The translations under genes and the position numbers were made by a program. A stretch of DNA of 64,000 bases, from contig SSNU01000255.1 in assembly GCA_012064415.1 (NCBI GenBank), positions 29,613-93,612 on the forward strand, written 5' to 3'. The stretch comes from Gyrodactylus bullatarudis. Its lineage: Eukaryota > Platyhelminthes > Monogenea > Gyrodactylidea > Gyrodactylidae. Below are positions 34,601-48,500 of this stretch, one piece after another. Every line of letters begins with the position of its first letter. The stretch's first letter is position 1. The notes under the pieces were generated by a model. The model saw only the letters and a list, made by a program, of their open reading frames with translations, searched no databases and was not told where the DNA came from.

Positions 34601-37600
34601 ATATTCACTAATTCCCCGTAAAGCAAGAAGGATACCGAATTTTATAAAACTATCAAAATTGTAAATTCACAGATCTAGGCAGTATCAGTGAAACTATGAA
34701 TTTTGAACATTATTTTGTATGGATACATGTTTCGAAAAAAAACGTTAATTTTTTGAACTATCAGCCAATATTCAATGAATTTTTACTACGTATTCACATA
34801 AATCCTGAATATCTTAGTTCGATTACTACATCAGAAATGGAAATCTTATCATAAACTTCATGCCCTCTGACCAACTAGATTCTGTTCTAATAATGCGAAT
34901 TGACGAATTCATCCTGATCTTAAATTTTAATTGATTTTGAAATTTCAGAGTTTCATAATGATTATTTTTTTATAATATATTAAATCGATAAAATGCTTCA
35001 ATTTTAGATAAAGAATAGATAATTGAAATTCAATCACTCTCGATCAGATAAGGCATTATTCTCAATCTTGATTTTGACGAGTTCTATCAGAAGTTTTTTG
35101 TATTCTTATTAAGCTGTCGTGTTAATCAAGCTGAATACCTGATTTTTTCATGTTAAACACTTTTTTTTCATAGTTCTTCAGGAACTGCAATATAGAAAGC
35201 TTAATTAATAGAATTACAATATAAGCAAAATGAATGTATGGAATTTATGGGGGGGGTGACAGGATCTAGTCAATAATTGAGCTGGATTAAAATCTAAGCA
35301 TGAACTGTACTTCTAAAATAATTATTTAGTTTTAATTATTAGATTCCATAGAAATACTACTAAGCTAAAAGTTGATCAAGCTTATGTTTGATTCACATTT
35401 GAATCTAATTTTGAAATACATAAAAAAACTAATTTATTTAGATACATCGCGTTCTGATTGGTCAATCATAAAAATGTGCAAGGGATAAAATCCACCCGCT
35501 CAATCGATGGTTTGACTGTATCTTTTATAAGTTATAACTAATACAAGCCAGATGGCAAGTGAAAATGATTTTATTCTGAGTATACTTTTAAACATGTAAT
35601 TAAATATTCTATCGATATTTATTTCACATTTACTATCGTCTATAATCCTTATTTTTTGTAGAATTCCTGTTGTGTTTTTGATGCTAAATCGATTGTTTCT
35701 TCCATCTATTCAGTCAAGTAAAATATTTCAGATATCTACATCTCTCTATGACTGCTAATAGGGGAGAAGATCAATAAAATCAATACTAAATGCCAAATTC
35801 AGTAAATATTAATCTATGAATTCATTTCAAGTAATAATCGATACACTTTAAACAAGATAATTTTATTCCTTTTCAATAATTTGCCATTCATGGATGGATT
35901 ACATGTGATTAGAAATCTGATTATTTCTCGTTTCAAACTACGATCATATTTATTTTCCATGATTTTTCGGTGATTTTTCAAGAAAAAAAAGTGTTATTAT
36001 TATTTATTCACGGAATTGAGTCAGGTGAAAAAAGCCTGCTGTTTGTAGAACCAGGAAAAATTATTTTCTCTTTCATATATGATTTTTATAAAAAATTTGC
36101 AAAAAAGTTGGATGATTAAATTGTGATCCTAAAAAACCCAGAGTTTCTTTCAAGTTTCCAACCTACTTCGAAATTGGCCATAGAAATAGTGAATAACTTA
36201 CTGTTTCCGAGAATAAGTTAAACTCTCAGATATTGGATAATTTGCATTCGTGATAATCGAAAAATTCAAATGGTTCGATTAACCAGAGTAATGACGAATT
36301 TCAGAGAGCCTCTGCAGGTGCATTCGAATTCTTCGTTCAATGTTGATCCCAAATATCATCACTTAACTATTTCATAAGTTGAGCTCATAAGTTGAAATTT
36401 GGTGCATTTTCGAAATTCGAAAAACGAATTAATTTTAGTCAGATTGAATTTTTTCGAATATCCACATCTTATTATCTCATTTCGTTTTAGAATTCAAAAA
36501 AAATTTTTCTGTGAATCCGGAGAAAAATATTGAGTTTTGTAAATTCTCATCTTCATGTCAATCAAGTTTATATCCATATGAATCTAACTTGATGGAGATT
36601 CAAGTCCATAAGAGATTCAAATAATATTCAACATTAGTTCTTCTTTCAGAAAACAGTTTGATAAATTATTTTTAGATTATTTAAAACAAAATTATGACTT
36701 GAGAAAGTTACAGGTACAATATATAACCCGCTGGGGCTTCATTCAAACAGATACGGCTAAAAACCGGAGAGAGATTTTTGTAAAGAAAAGTAATTTTTCA
36801 ATAAGCTTAATTATAATTATTATTTCCGATCAGTTTTCTTAGATTGAAAAAAATCATTGCTTCATGTATAAAGAAAGTCAGGTGAAGGAATATGTCTGTT
36901 CCATACAGATGTATGATATTTTTGTTTTTTTCCGTTTCCAAGACTAATTGATGCATTGTAATGTCTTTGGTATATTAATTCTCCAGTACTGTGTGTGAAT
37001 GATATTCATCTAGGATTATGAAAATCCAATAAGCAATATTTTGCATTGAAGATCAATAGATTTCTATATACTCACTACTATTTGAATTAGGTAATGCAAT
37101 ATATGAATTTATGGTCGGACAAAACAAAGGATCAAAGTTACATTATTATTACAAGATCGTTACTTATAACGACTATCTGATCCTGAAGACTTGTTTCAAT
37201 CACTCTACCACTTTCAAATCAAAAAAAGTCGTTTCACTCAAACCTCTTCTGATGAAAAATGTATCAAATAACAATAGTATTGGAGATTTTATAAAAAAAT
37301 ATTTGTTCCTGAGCATTTCCTTGCGAAATCTTGTTGATAGGAAATTTTAGAAATTTGGCCAAATTTTCATTTTTTGCTGATTTCAATATATGAGGGAACC
37401 AAAGTTGTTTAGCTAACAACTTAATCATCATGTGAAAATCGAACTTCGTGATTATTTTTATTGCTTGGAAATCGAGAAAATTTTAAAGTTCCAATATTGA
37501 CAAGACACTCAAAGATTATATGATTCTATAGGTTTTCTTGTTTAATCATGATCTTAAAAATAAATTTTGCTCTTGAAGATTTTCAACTCAAAGTTCAGAA

Positions 37601-38572
37601 AATGGAAATTCGTCACTAGCTTGAGGTTAGAAAAATCATATTTTTCTTAAAATTTGACTTGGTAAAAAAATTGAGAGACCCTACCTCCTCCAAAATCGCA
37701 TACTCAAAGGAACTAACAAGAGAAAACAAATTTTGTAAATTTATCTGATGAAAGCTAGCCAAAAAAAGCTTTATCACTAATTTTACATTCTGTCTTCAAA
37801 TTCTCAGAATGAGTTCTCACTCAAAATTAAAATTTTTTAAAAATCTTCTACTTCATACGTTGAAAATGGAAATCAAGTTCTAGTTTTCAAAAAAACACCT
37901 AATTAATATGAAGATGGGATTTCAAAAAAAATTCTCAATTTTTTATCAAGAAATCGAATATGGTGTAGATGTTTTGGAATTTAGATCATTAGACCCACAT
38001 TTCCCTTAAGAAGATGAAAAAAAATTTTTTAAGGAATTTTAAATCTTGAGTTAGCGCCAAATTCACATGTTTTTGAACTTTTTATTTTTGTTGATTTCAA
38101 ATGATTCAAAAGAATGATCAAAAGTTGATTTTCAGTAACACGATTACACAAAGAAATCAAATATGCTGAATCAGATCATCGTGTGAAAACCAAATTTTGA
38201 TTTTTTGATCATTTTCACAATTTGAAAATCGATGAAATATTTATGACAAATTTTTCCAGAGTTTTATGGTGATAATCGAAAATCCTGAAAATTAACTTTT
38301 GATCACTTTTTCACTTTGGAATCAATTAAAATTTTAAACTCAAAAAAATCAGAATTTGGTACTGACTCGATATTTTTTATATGCCTTAATTTTTCTTTAA
38401 AATTGATCTCATGATCTAGATTTCAAAAAATTAAGAATTTTGTAAAAACATAAATTTCCTTCTTCTTATTAACTAGCTTTAAATTGATATTTTCTAATAT
38501 CATGAGAAGTTGGCGGGAAATTTTAAGTTGATAAAGGTTTATTTCTGTTCAAATATAAAGCAAATAACTTAC
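31684..38572. other. Gene-poor, repeat-bearing interval
   Basis: No gene recognised in about 6.9 kb; it probably includes the 5' intron(s) of the preceding gene. Repeats seen: 34365-34416 (near-identical reverse complement of about 63356-63412), family D at 34430-34560, family B at 34690-34860 and family C at about 36180-36600. The frame at 33120-33410 (minus) has no motif. Confidence 0.4.
36180..36600. repeat. Family C inverted-repeat element, partial copy
   Basis: Matches half of the element at 48864-49532: TCTGTGAATCCGGAG and AAATTCTCATCTTCATGTCA near the end, AAATATCATCACTTAACT and TTCGAAATTCGAAAAACG inside. Confidence 0.6.
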
Positions 38573-39068
38573 TAGCGACCTCGTCGTTATTGGGTGAATC
38601 TTTTATCACAAAAATATGATCGATCCAGTCAAAGTTATCAATCCATCCAATTGTCTCGTTCCCTTCGACATAGAATACTCGATGACAGATCAAATTCCAG
38701 TTCTGTTTAAGTTGCCTCTCATTACCAAGTACCACTAAGATCACCTTGTCTCGAATATTTTGAAATTTCATTGAAAAAATGAACCATCTCGCATAAATGT
38801 ATCGTTCGAGTAGTACAATCTGATTGCTTCTCACGAGTATGATGAGGTAATCTGAATTTCTCACATTATCCAAATAAAACTGTTCAAAGGACTCATCTAG
38901 ATAAGCTTCGCCACGATAATCTGACTTTAAAACGAAATATTGGAGATTATTCAATTTCGAGATCATCCCCTGGGTATACTGATCCAGTTGGGCTTCCTCC
39001 TTCTCGAATTCATTATAGTTTAGTGATTTTGGCAATAAATTCCACAATGTATAAACCTTTATTGACAT
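38573..39068 (-). CDS. Possible soluble TIR-fold protein
   Basis: ATG at 39068. The open frame encodes 181 residues if read to the stop at 38523. A donor (GCTA|GTAAGTT) after residue 165 suggests a first exon ending at 38573. The order IKVYTLW strand, helix, LQYFVLKSDYRGEAYLDESF, then NSDYLIILVRSNQIVLLERY, an aromatic helix, and KVILVVLG follows TIR domains (F.V..D..PG...., S...I.L.S...). No transmembrane segment or signal peptide is seen. It lies 520 bp from the divergent receptor gene. The assignment rests on pattern only and could be wrong; no catalytic NADase residue was assigned. Confidence 0.35.
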
Positions 39069-39588
39069 GTTGGGCTTAGTAGATGTTCATACATGTTACA
39101 TTTTCATCTAATTAAAAGTTGATAGTCTATTTATATCATCATTTCCAGTAATTATTGATCATCAATTTAGTTTAGTTCAACCTCATGCTAATAACTCGAC
39201 CGTATCTCAAACATTACTGGTTAGGCTAGCTCCTTAATCAAATGATATTCATCAAGAGTTAGGATTTGTTTGTCTAACAAATGCCTTCTCCATCGCTCTT
39301 ATCATTGGTTAAATTATTCTCATACAAATATTTCATTGGTAAGTTATCAGCCAATCACGTTGAAGTAGTTGAATTTCATATTCTTTCAATGAAAATAACA
39401 GTATAATTTGTATAGAAAATTTACCCCTTACAAACATACCTTATAAGCCTTGGTAAGATCAATATACCAAGAAAATTATTTGATAATATAAAATTTTTAT
39501 GGTTGAGTTAATATTTTTTTCAATTGTCTATTGAAATAGTTATAGGCTTTGACGTGATTAAGAATTAATTTCATTACTGATTTAAATT

Positions 39589-42500
39589 ATGATTTTAAAC
39601 TGGATCTTTATTACGAGTTTAATATGCATAAATTCTCAAGAAATTTGTGAGTTATTGCCTTCAAGTTTACCATCCTATCCTATTGTAATAATATTAGTAT
39701 GCCTAATAATTTATTAGGCAGTGCATAGAGAATTTTGGAAAATACTTCCAAGCTTCTTCAAAATTATCTATCTAATTATTAGATTGGAAGACAAGTGAAG
39801 ATTTAGTTATGAACCTTCTATTTTACCTGATCTCGTCAGACTCTTGGGCTTGATATAAAAAGTACCTGCCCCTTTTTAAATTAACTATATTGTAGTTCTG
39901 AACCAATAAAAAAGTATAAATATCAAGCCGGTATTTGATTCTTACGACATCCGGTAGAATTCGATTGGCTAAAGTTCAGTTTAGGAACGCAAGTTTTTTT
40001 ATTGTACTTTATCCTGTAATTACTTACAAGTAGCTTCGAGAATTCATTAATAAGAGTTAAACGATATTATAATTGTTCAAAATAGAATCTTTATTTAAAA
40101 TAAGCTTTTATTAATTTGTTTTTATCGACATTTTTACGAAATTTATTAATGGATATAAAATATATAAATCATGAAAATTGTGAAAGATTGGTTATATTCT
40201 GATTAAATTTACTTTTACTATTGAAGTTTATTGACGGTTTACTTTACTTAGTACTGGTAGATAAGTTTGATAAATTTGAAAAATAGACCATCTTAAATCT
40301 TCAATTTCTAAAATATCCTTTTTCTCTATCTTTAGTGCTGACAACATCATTGGACTTGAATCTTGATGAAATGAAACGAGAAATTGATGCAACATTGCCA
40401 AATATATCAGCATGCTCGTATTCAAGTTCTTACACCTTGGTACCATTACCTCGATCTAAAGAGTTTGTTAAATCGGAGATAGATTTCAGTGAGTGAACTC
40501 CTAATGATAGAAAATTTCAAGATCCTTAGAACTGAAGAGTCTCTAAAATGCCAAATTTACCTAAAAATTGAAAATCAAACAAGAAATGAAAATAATATTA
40601 TTCAAACTACTTAAAAGTAGATTCAAAAACATACAAAAAATAATCTTATTATAATTTTCTAATTTTTATTTAGTTGCATCAAAACTATTAAATCAAACTT
40701 CAATATTTGCTGTTGTTGGCCAGGGAGATTATTATGCTGAAATCTTTGGCGGGTCAAGGTTGTCGCCAAATAACTATGCACCGTTTGTGGAGCTTTCTCT
40801 TAGGGAAAACATTTTCCAGATACTCCATATCAGCAAAATGTACATGACTAATATTAATACTCCGATTAAAACATGTCTCATAATAGTTCCATATCAATCA
40901 AGTAAGCTCATCTCTCGCCTAACCGGAAGCTACTTGATATGAAGTTGAGAGTTTATGATTTATTACAAATTTCTTGAACTTTGAGTTGATTTTTTTCTAG
41001 AACCAAAATAAGACAGATATCAAAGAACATAGTAATAAATTATAACTATTATTAACGTTAACTAATGATCGGGCATAGCTAAAGAGCAGAAATCGGTGTA
41101 AAATCTATTTCAAAAACCTACTCAAATGATAATTCTATGAGTTTTTAACATTATTTTATATATGATCAAGTATCAAAATGCTTGTCTGTGATAATATTCA
41201 GGTTTAAAGAAAAACCATTTTTAAAAATCCCGCTAGATTTTCAATGAATTTTTACTACGTTTTCACTAAAATTTCGAATATCTTTTTTGCTGATAAGGCT
41301 TTAAGGGTTTTTTTCAATGAAAATAGTAATAGAATCATGTTAGGATCATTTCTGTTAAATTTTGTTATTCCACTATGCCTACAAGAAAATTTAGGGAAAA
41401 TGGGCAATGCACAACTATGCATGGGATTGCAAACGAATTTTCAGTTATTTTAGATCTCACACATCATTGTTATCAAAATTATATGTGGAAATTTCACGGA
41501 ATACTTTGATTTAAAAAAAGGTCAAAATTCGTTACATCTCTATTATTGAAACATATTTTATTGAAAGTTTATAATTAAATATTTATTAACAGTTGACCGA
41601 AGTTCTCCCCCATCTGGTATGTTGATAATTTCTCATCGAGATTTAGATACAAATATACCTTTTGAAAGTTTATCCGATAGTATTGGAATGCATATAATCC
41701 CATATATGGATGAAGTTTCGCTCATAAATATCGTGTTAACATACAAGCACACAGAACCAGACTCTGTTGTGATTATCTTGGAAAAGGCCGACTGCGAAAG
41801 AGTCTACGAACAAGTACTATTGAAATGAAATTCTATTTTTTTAGTTTCTCGATGAAGGCTTCTTATCCCTTAAAACATATTTCTTTTTTCATCCAATTGT
41901 GAGTTATCTATCGAATATTTATTAAATTTTTTGGAAAAATTTATCCATCAAATAGATTTCAAGAATACGAAATTTAGGCGTTGCTAAAAGTAAACCTAGT
42001 GGACATAAAGATGAGAATTTACTTAAGCTATTTTCGATGAATTTTTTTATGAAAGCATAACTTTACATTTCAATAAAGCCCAAATGATAATTTCCCTCGT
42101 ACCTAAAATTTTCATCGATTTCGATGATTTGAGACAATTAGATACTGATATTTTGGATTATCATTAGACGAAGAACTCGAATTAGTCTGAAAAAGTACAC
42201 AAAAATTCAAAATTTTTGGGAAAAATTAAACTATTTGAATTTTGCGGTCAGCACGACTGAAATGATCCAATTTTTGAAGGTTTAACTTTTTATTGAAAAT
42301 AGCGATTTCCTCTCAACTTTTATGTCGGAATTTGAATTCTCTGTAATTATCCAGATTTGAAATACCCTTGAGTTTTTTTTGAAAAAGTAGTAAGTTCTCA
42401 TCTTCATGTCAACTAGGCTCTAAGCATTGTAGATTAAATAACCTTCAAATGTTTCTATAATAAACACCTAATCTTCAATTATTTTTTACTATTTAATTCC

Positions 42501-45500
42501 TAATAATCCTGAATAATATTCGATGGTATTTGCAGAAAAGGATTTAGGAATCCTAGGCCAGAATATACGAAAAATAAAGAGTTTCAAGATACAATTAAAA
42601 TTTTCCAAACAGTTTTCCACCTTTCACTTCTAATTCCAGTCTAGAATCTAACAATAAAATTATTAATAATATTCAATTGACGTATTTCCAACTTAACACT
42701 CAGAAAAAATCTATCTATTTAGTAACAAAATTATCTAAAATTAGTTTTATAAAAAAAATTTATTAAAACTCAGGTCAATATTAGCATTGGTCATCCAAAC
42801 GTTTCGACGGTAATTGTCTTCACATGCCTTCTTCAGTGGTACGACGAGCTTATCAAACACAAAATACTATTTATATACTTTCATGATCTCATACCTATCG
42901 ATTTTGTCCAATCAGATTAGAGAATAGAATAATACAAAAGTTTGATAAGTTTGATAATAAAGTATTGATAATCAGAACAGAATAGAGTTATAATTTTTCA
43001 TCAGATTTACAAAGATTAACTAGAAATATTTCATTCTAGGTGCTTAGGTAATATATCACACAGGAACGTCTTATTTGGCAATGGATTAGCCCATGTCGCT
43101 GAATTTTACAGTTACTAATGGATCCCACTGAGACTGGTACAAAAGAAACTCACAAAGCATGTAGAAATAATCTAAGTCTTTGGTAGACATATACGCGCGT
43201 ATAAAGCTGTAACATTCAGCGACATAGGCCAATCCATTACCAAATAAGACGTTCATGTGGGATATTGAAGCACCTAGAATGGAATATTTCTAGTTAATGC
43301 TAATATTGACCCAAGTTTTAATAAATTTTATTATAAAATCCTTGATTAAAAGTAATCAGAATTTTTCTAGTCAAATGAAGAAATTTTTGCTGGACTTGAT
43401 AAAGGAGGGCCAACTCTGTTAAACAACATCATAAACATTAAAAAAGGAGATTCACTCAGTACAGTCAGCAAGGATGAAATATCAATCAACTACGTACAGT
43501 ATATTGCATACTTTTTATGTTATAACGTTAGTTTTTTCTTCAAGTGTAGAATATATACTCTTAACCTTAGAAATTTCTTATTCCAGGGAGCTAGTTTTGT
43601 GAGTCTGATTATTTCATAAATTTTTGTGATAATCAGAAAATGTAGAAGTTTTTAGATGAATTTTTTTTCTCATGTTACCGTTTATCTGAGGATCCTAGTA
43701 AATTATAACTAATAATCAATTTTTCTGTTGCACTTCGTATATATTAGGGTAATACAAAATTTTATTTTCTCCGAACAACGTTCTATGCCTTAATCAAAAA
43801 TTGATGTTTTAACCATGAAAAACACATTTTTGAAAATCAAAATGAAAATTTTTCATGTTCTGATATACAAAAATCCCATTTTCCCTAAAATCATCAAAAT
43901 TTACCTAATTTCATGGGACTTTCTTCCGAAACGTGAAAGAACACTCAATTTTTATCATATGTTGCAAAATGTATTCAAAAAACCCAATTTTGTCCTTTCT
44001 CGTAGTGAAATTCATTGGAAAAATCTTGGCACGCGTTCAAAAATTTTCATCTTCTATCGAGGTTTTGTATATCAGAACAAACTCGAAAACGTATGGTTTT
44101 ATAAATGCTTAGTTTTTAATAATCTTCAAAATGAGATAAAGGCTGGGAAAAGTTGAAAAATTTGGCCTACTCTAGTATATATATTTTTTGGTCGTCCTCT
44201 TTCAAGATTCTTTTTAATCAATTCGATAGTAGAATTTTTCAATAACTCGAGAAAAAAATTCGCTCCAACTTAAGTTGGAGCGAACACCCTAAAATCGTTA
44301 ATATATCCCTTATAAGTAGTTATGTTATATAAAAATATTATATAATTAAATAATATTATCAATAAAAAGCATTAAATACTCACAAAAATTAATTTATTGA
44401 CAACATGAATTTACATCAAACTTTTTAGAACTTGTTCAGCAATAATTCCTGGATCAAGGTAAACGTTCATCTGAATACATGAAAACTGGCCAGTTTTAAT
44501 CCAACACAAGTATATTCGATCCTCAGTTATCAATATAATTATATTTAATACTCTGAAATATGATTAGGATCTGTCAGTGGCTTGAGTACCAACCTTTTTT
44601 AAAATAACTTCATGTCTAAACAAAACATATTTTTCAAAGGTACACTTCTTATTTAAATTAACTTATTTGTATGTTTCATTTTATTATTTATTTAAAAAAA
44701 TTGAAATCGCATGATTCTGTTCAACATGATAAGCCTTTTTACGCTGAGAAATCTGAAATAAATTATGTATTTTTAATTCATTTCTAGTTAACTTGAAATT
44801 TGATCTCAATAAAAATTAAGACTTTAGCTCATTAAGGATATAAAGGATATTATATGGATAAATATAAATTTATCCGAGAAGATATAGTTCATGCATAATT
44901 TTAAGAAACTCATGCATTCTATTTTCTTTATAGAAATGCTTAAATAGATATTCTGAAATATAAGATTCTATTAAATCTCCCTTCTTATTTCTAATGTTCT
45001 TGAACATCCGTTTGAAAGCTCCCCAAATGGCTTCAATTCTGTTCGTATGCAATCCCTCTTTATTAAAAAATTCATTCTTATGACAAACAGTAGATCTTGA
45101 ATAACCGTTCTTCTCTAAGCCAGCATATCCTTTCCATTCATCACTGACAATATGTGATCCAGGAGCTATGTGCTTTCGTACTAGAGAGTGAAGAGTCGAT
45201 TTGTCTCGCTCTTCAACGATTTTCATGAAGATATTTCCATCTTCATCAACACCTCCGAAAATCCATAATTGAGTGGCTAGTTCTCGGCCTTTATGGAATT
45301 TTCTTCTTACAACATGGGTCTCATCAACTTGAACTTCTTTGGCGAAGCCTCCGACTACAAGATCTTGATTGAGAAAACGTTCTACAAAGATGTTTCAAGC
45401 AAAATTGGTCCAGTCGACAGCAGTTGGAACTGATATCTTGACGATGTCACAAATCAAGTCTAGATTCCAACTTAAGTTTAACCGAATTTTTTTCAGAGAA

Positions 45501-48500
45501 ATTCACATTTTGTGATCTCGAGTTATTGAAAAATTCTACTATCGAATTGTTTAAAAAGAATCTTGAAAGAGGACGACCAAAAAATATATATACTAGAGTA
45601 GGCCAAATTTTTCAAGTAGTGAAAACGATCAAAAAATCAAAATTCGATTTCCCCACGATGATGGGGTGATTGTTTGATTTCTTTGTCTAATCGTGATACT
45701 AAAAAATAACTTTTGATCGATCTTCATATCGTGATAGTGGTCCTCGTGATCTAATAGAATTCTAAAAGTTTTCTTTGTCAACTTTTCGGTTTATTTTATT
45801 ATTAGTTTCTAGAAAAATGGTTTTTTCGACTTTCGACTTGTAAAAATACTCATTTTTTTAAATTTTATTTAAACTAGAGTCCATTTACAACGTCATCGGG
45901 CGAATTTGATGGAACATCGAGGATCCGTACCAAATATGTTTTGTACAATGGTTTTGGATTACAGAAAGATGTAAGCATCATTGATTCTGACTACAGTTAT
46001 TAAATCTCAATACAGTAATGCAATACATATTCAAAATTTTGTATTTTTAATTGTATTTTGGCCTACCACTGTAGCCATGTATCTGCAAACGCAATAGTCC
46101 GAGTCATCAATTTTGCATAAGCCCTTAAATGAATATTCTGAACAGTTGAAAATACCCCTGAAAACGACAATTTTTTTGAAACCATTATTTCTTGATGAAT
46201 CTAAAAAATCACTAAAAAGTACTTTAATATTTATTCATAATTGCTGGATGAAAACTTTTTCTACATTTTTTGACATGCTACAGAACATAAATTCTTAAAC
46301 AGGAATTACATCTTCCGGAAGCCATATTCAAATGCGCTAGCATACTAAAGAAGAAATCTAAATTGTTTTTGAATATTATTTTTGAGTAAATGATATCTTT
46401 TATGTTTATATGTCATCTATTATTAACAGAGCCTCAAGAAATAATATCAAAGACCTGGAAAATAATATTTTTCGATTTTTAGGTATTTTAATACTTAATC
46501 GTGGATTTACCAGAAAATCTTAAATAAACTACTTATATGTAAGCCGAAAATCAATTAGTGTTGAAACCAATCTATAGAAACATCGAGATAATATCCAAAT
46601 TACTATCTCTAACACTGTGCAACAGTAAATTTGGTAATTTTCTATAAATCTCTATTCTGGTGTAATTTTTCAGGCTGATTTCAATGGTGTATTTTATTTT
46701 TTCCTCAGAATGCAAGGAGAAAAGTTTTAATGAGCACTTAAGACTCAATTTGACATGATCAGATAGTAGTTCAACTCATGTTGATGCGTAATACCTCATA
46801 TTAAAGGTAGAAAGATTCTTTTCAATATAGGATTGAAAAGTTATTTAGAAAACTTTTTTTTCGTAGTTTAAAGTGGCTCCAAAGTTCAAAAGAGTTGAAA
46901 AGTTATGCTCCCATTATTTCATCTTACTATTGAGTGGTATGATTTTTTTGGTCTTTTTAAGCTGATTAAAATGACTCTGCGATTAAAGATGAGAAAGTTA
47001 AAAATGTAACTTTTTGAGGAGATTTTGTGAAATCAGCATATACCATCTATTGGGGGGTGACCGTATGTGTGTTGACATAGAATGTTAACCCAATACACAA
47101 TGTGGACCCTTTATTAGCATGAAAATATGTATGTTGTAAAAAAAGTTGAAATTTTTTGCACAGTGTAAGGTTAGTTTTAGCAAATTGTTAAGAATGTGGA
47201 TTTAGATCATTGAAGTATTAGTTTTTACCTTATTTTCAAAATAACACCTTATAACTTTGAACCCTGTTGTTATGATAGAAAAATTTATTGTTTCAAATGG
47301 TTTTCAGAACAGAGGGAATAGGTGGTTAAAATAAGCATTTTAATACTTTTTGAAGGACTAATTATTAAATTAGTTCAGATTATGATAATTTATTATAAAA
47401 TATTTCTTTAGATTATAACGACAGCTTCGTATCAGTCAGGAATTGTCGATTTCAGTGATTCATTAAACAGATTTTCAGATCTAGACAAAATAATTAGAAC
47501 GGAAAAATTCAAAGTTGTGGCTGAAATTGTAAGCACTGAATAATTTGAAAAATGATAATTTTCCAAATATATGCTCGAAAGATATATGATAGCTCAGTAG
47601 ACCTTGATGAAAAGAAATGTAAAAAAAATTGTGCTGATCACGAAGATGACTTCAAAAGGAAATTTTATCATCGCAAATTAGTACATAGTTTTTGACCGTC
47701 ACTTTAATAACTTTTTTCTTTTAAAAAAATGTTCCATGAATGTTTCCGAATAATTGGCTTGGGTGATTTCATTAATCGGAAATGAGGTCAAAAGTTATAT
47801 TAACCAATAGTTTAAGATCAATCATAATGTAATAAAGCGTGTAAGAGGATTCCGGACCAAAGTCTGAGCATGATATTGAGCTAGAAGAAGCGTAGAATAC
47901 ACCATTTTAAAATTCTCAAAAAGCTTTATTAAATTTCAATCGAGAAAGAACAACATTAAAATTTCATACATGACTAATGGATATCTAATAAGTTAATGAT
48001 AGCAAAATATTGCGGGAAATATTTTTATCTCCGATTATTTCCTTCTGTGTGCTTAGGTAATATATCCCACAGGCTCGTCTTAATTAGTAAGGAATTGGTC
48101 TCTGATTCTTACATCTTGCTACAATTGAATATTTTTACCAATTTTATTTAAACCAATATTTTTCCGGAATCCGGATAGTATAGAACAAAATTATCTATCG
48201 AATAATATGACGAATTGAGCCGATAGGCTGTTAGAATTAAAAAAAAAACTTTACACTAAAATTTATCCAAATCTACTCCGCAGGGAAGCAAGTTTCTTTT
48301 TAAACTCGATTTCATTATTTTGTTGATGAATATTCAATTAGTCAGAAAGTATTTTATTTTAGAAAATTTAAGGTTTAAAATTCATCTTTTTGAAAACAAA
48401 TACAAAATGGTTGAAGAATAGAATAACTTTTTTTCCATTTCGATTATAATTATAAAGGTAAATTCTGTATTATCATGGAGATAACGATGAGAATTTTGTC

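Larger units (their letters stand above)
42747..43340. mobile_element. PLE terminal repeats flanking a nested foldback element
   Basis: 42747-42790 and 43296-43340 are inverted copies of the PLE terminal sequence (AATGCTAATATTGACC...AGTTTTAATAAATTT). 42788-42960 continues as the PLE pLTR with hammerhead. Between them sits a separate foldback element at 43016-43297. The piece is non-coding and lies in a receptor intron. Confidence 0.65.
44154..45615 (-). mobile_element. Merlin-type (ISXO2-like) DNA transposon
   Basis: Inverted ends of about 100 bp at 44154-44252 and 45517-45615 are almost identical (GGCCTACTCTAGTATATATA...AACTCGAG). A minus-strand ISXO2-like transposase remnant lies between. 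The flanking AAATTT is shared on both sides but merges with the palindrome, so the target-site duplication cannot be fixed. It sits in the receptor intron 43494-45877. Confidence 0.8.
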
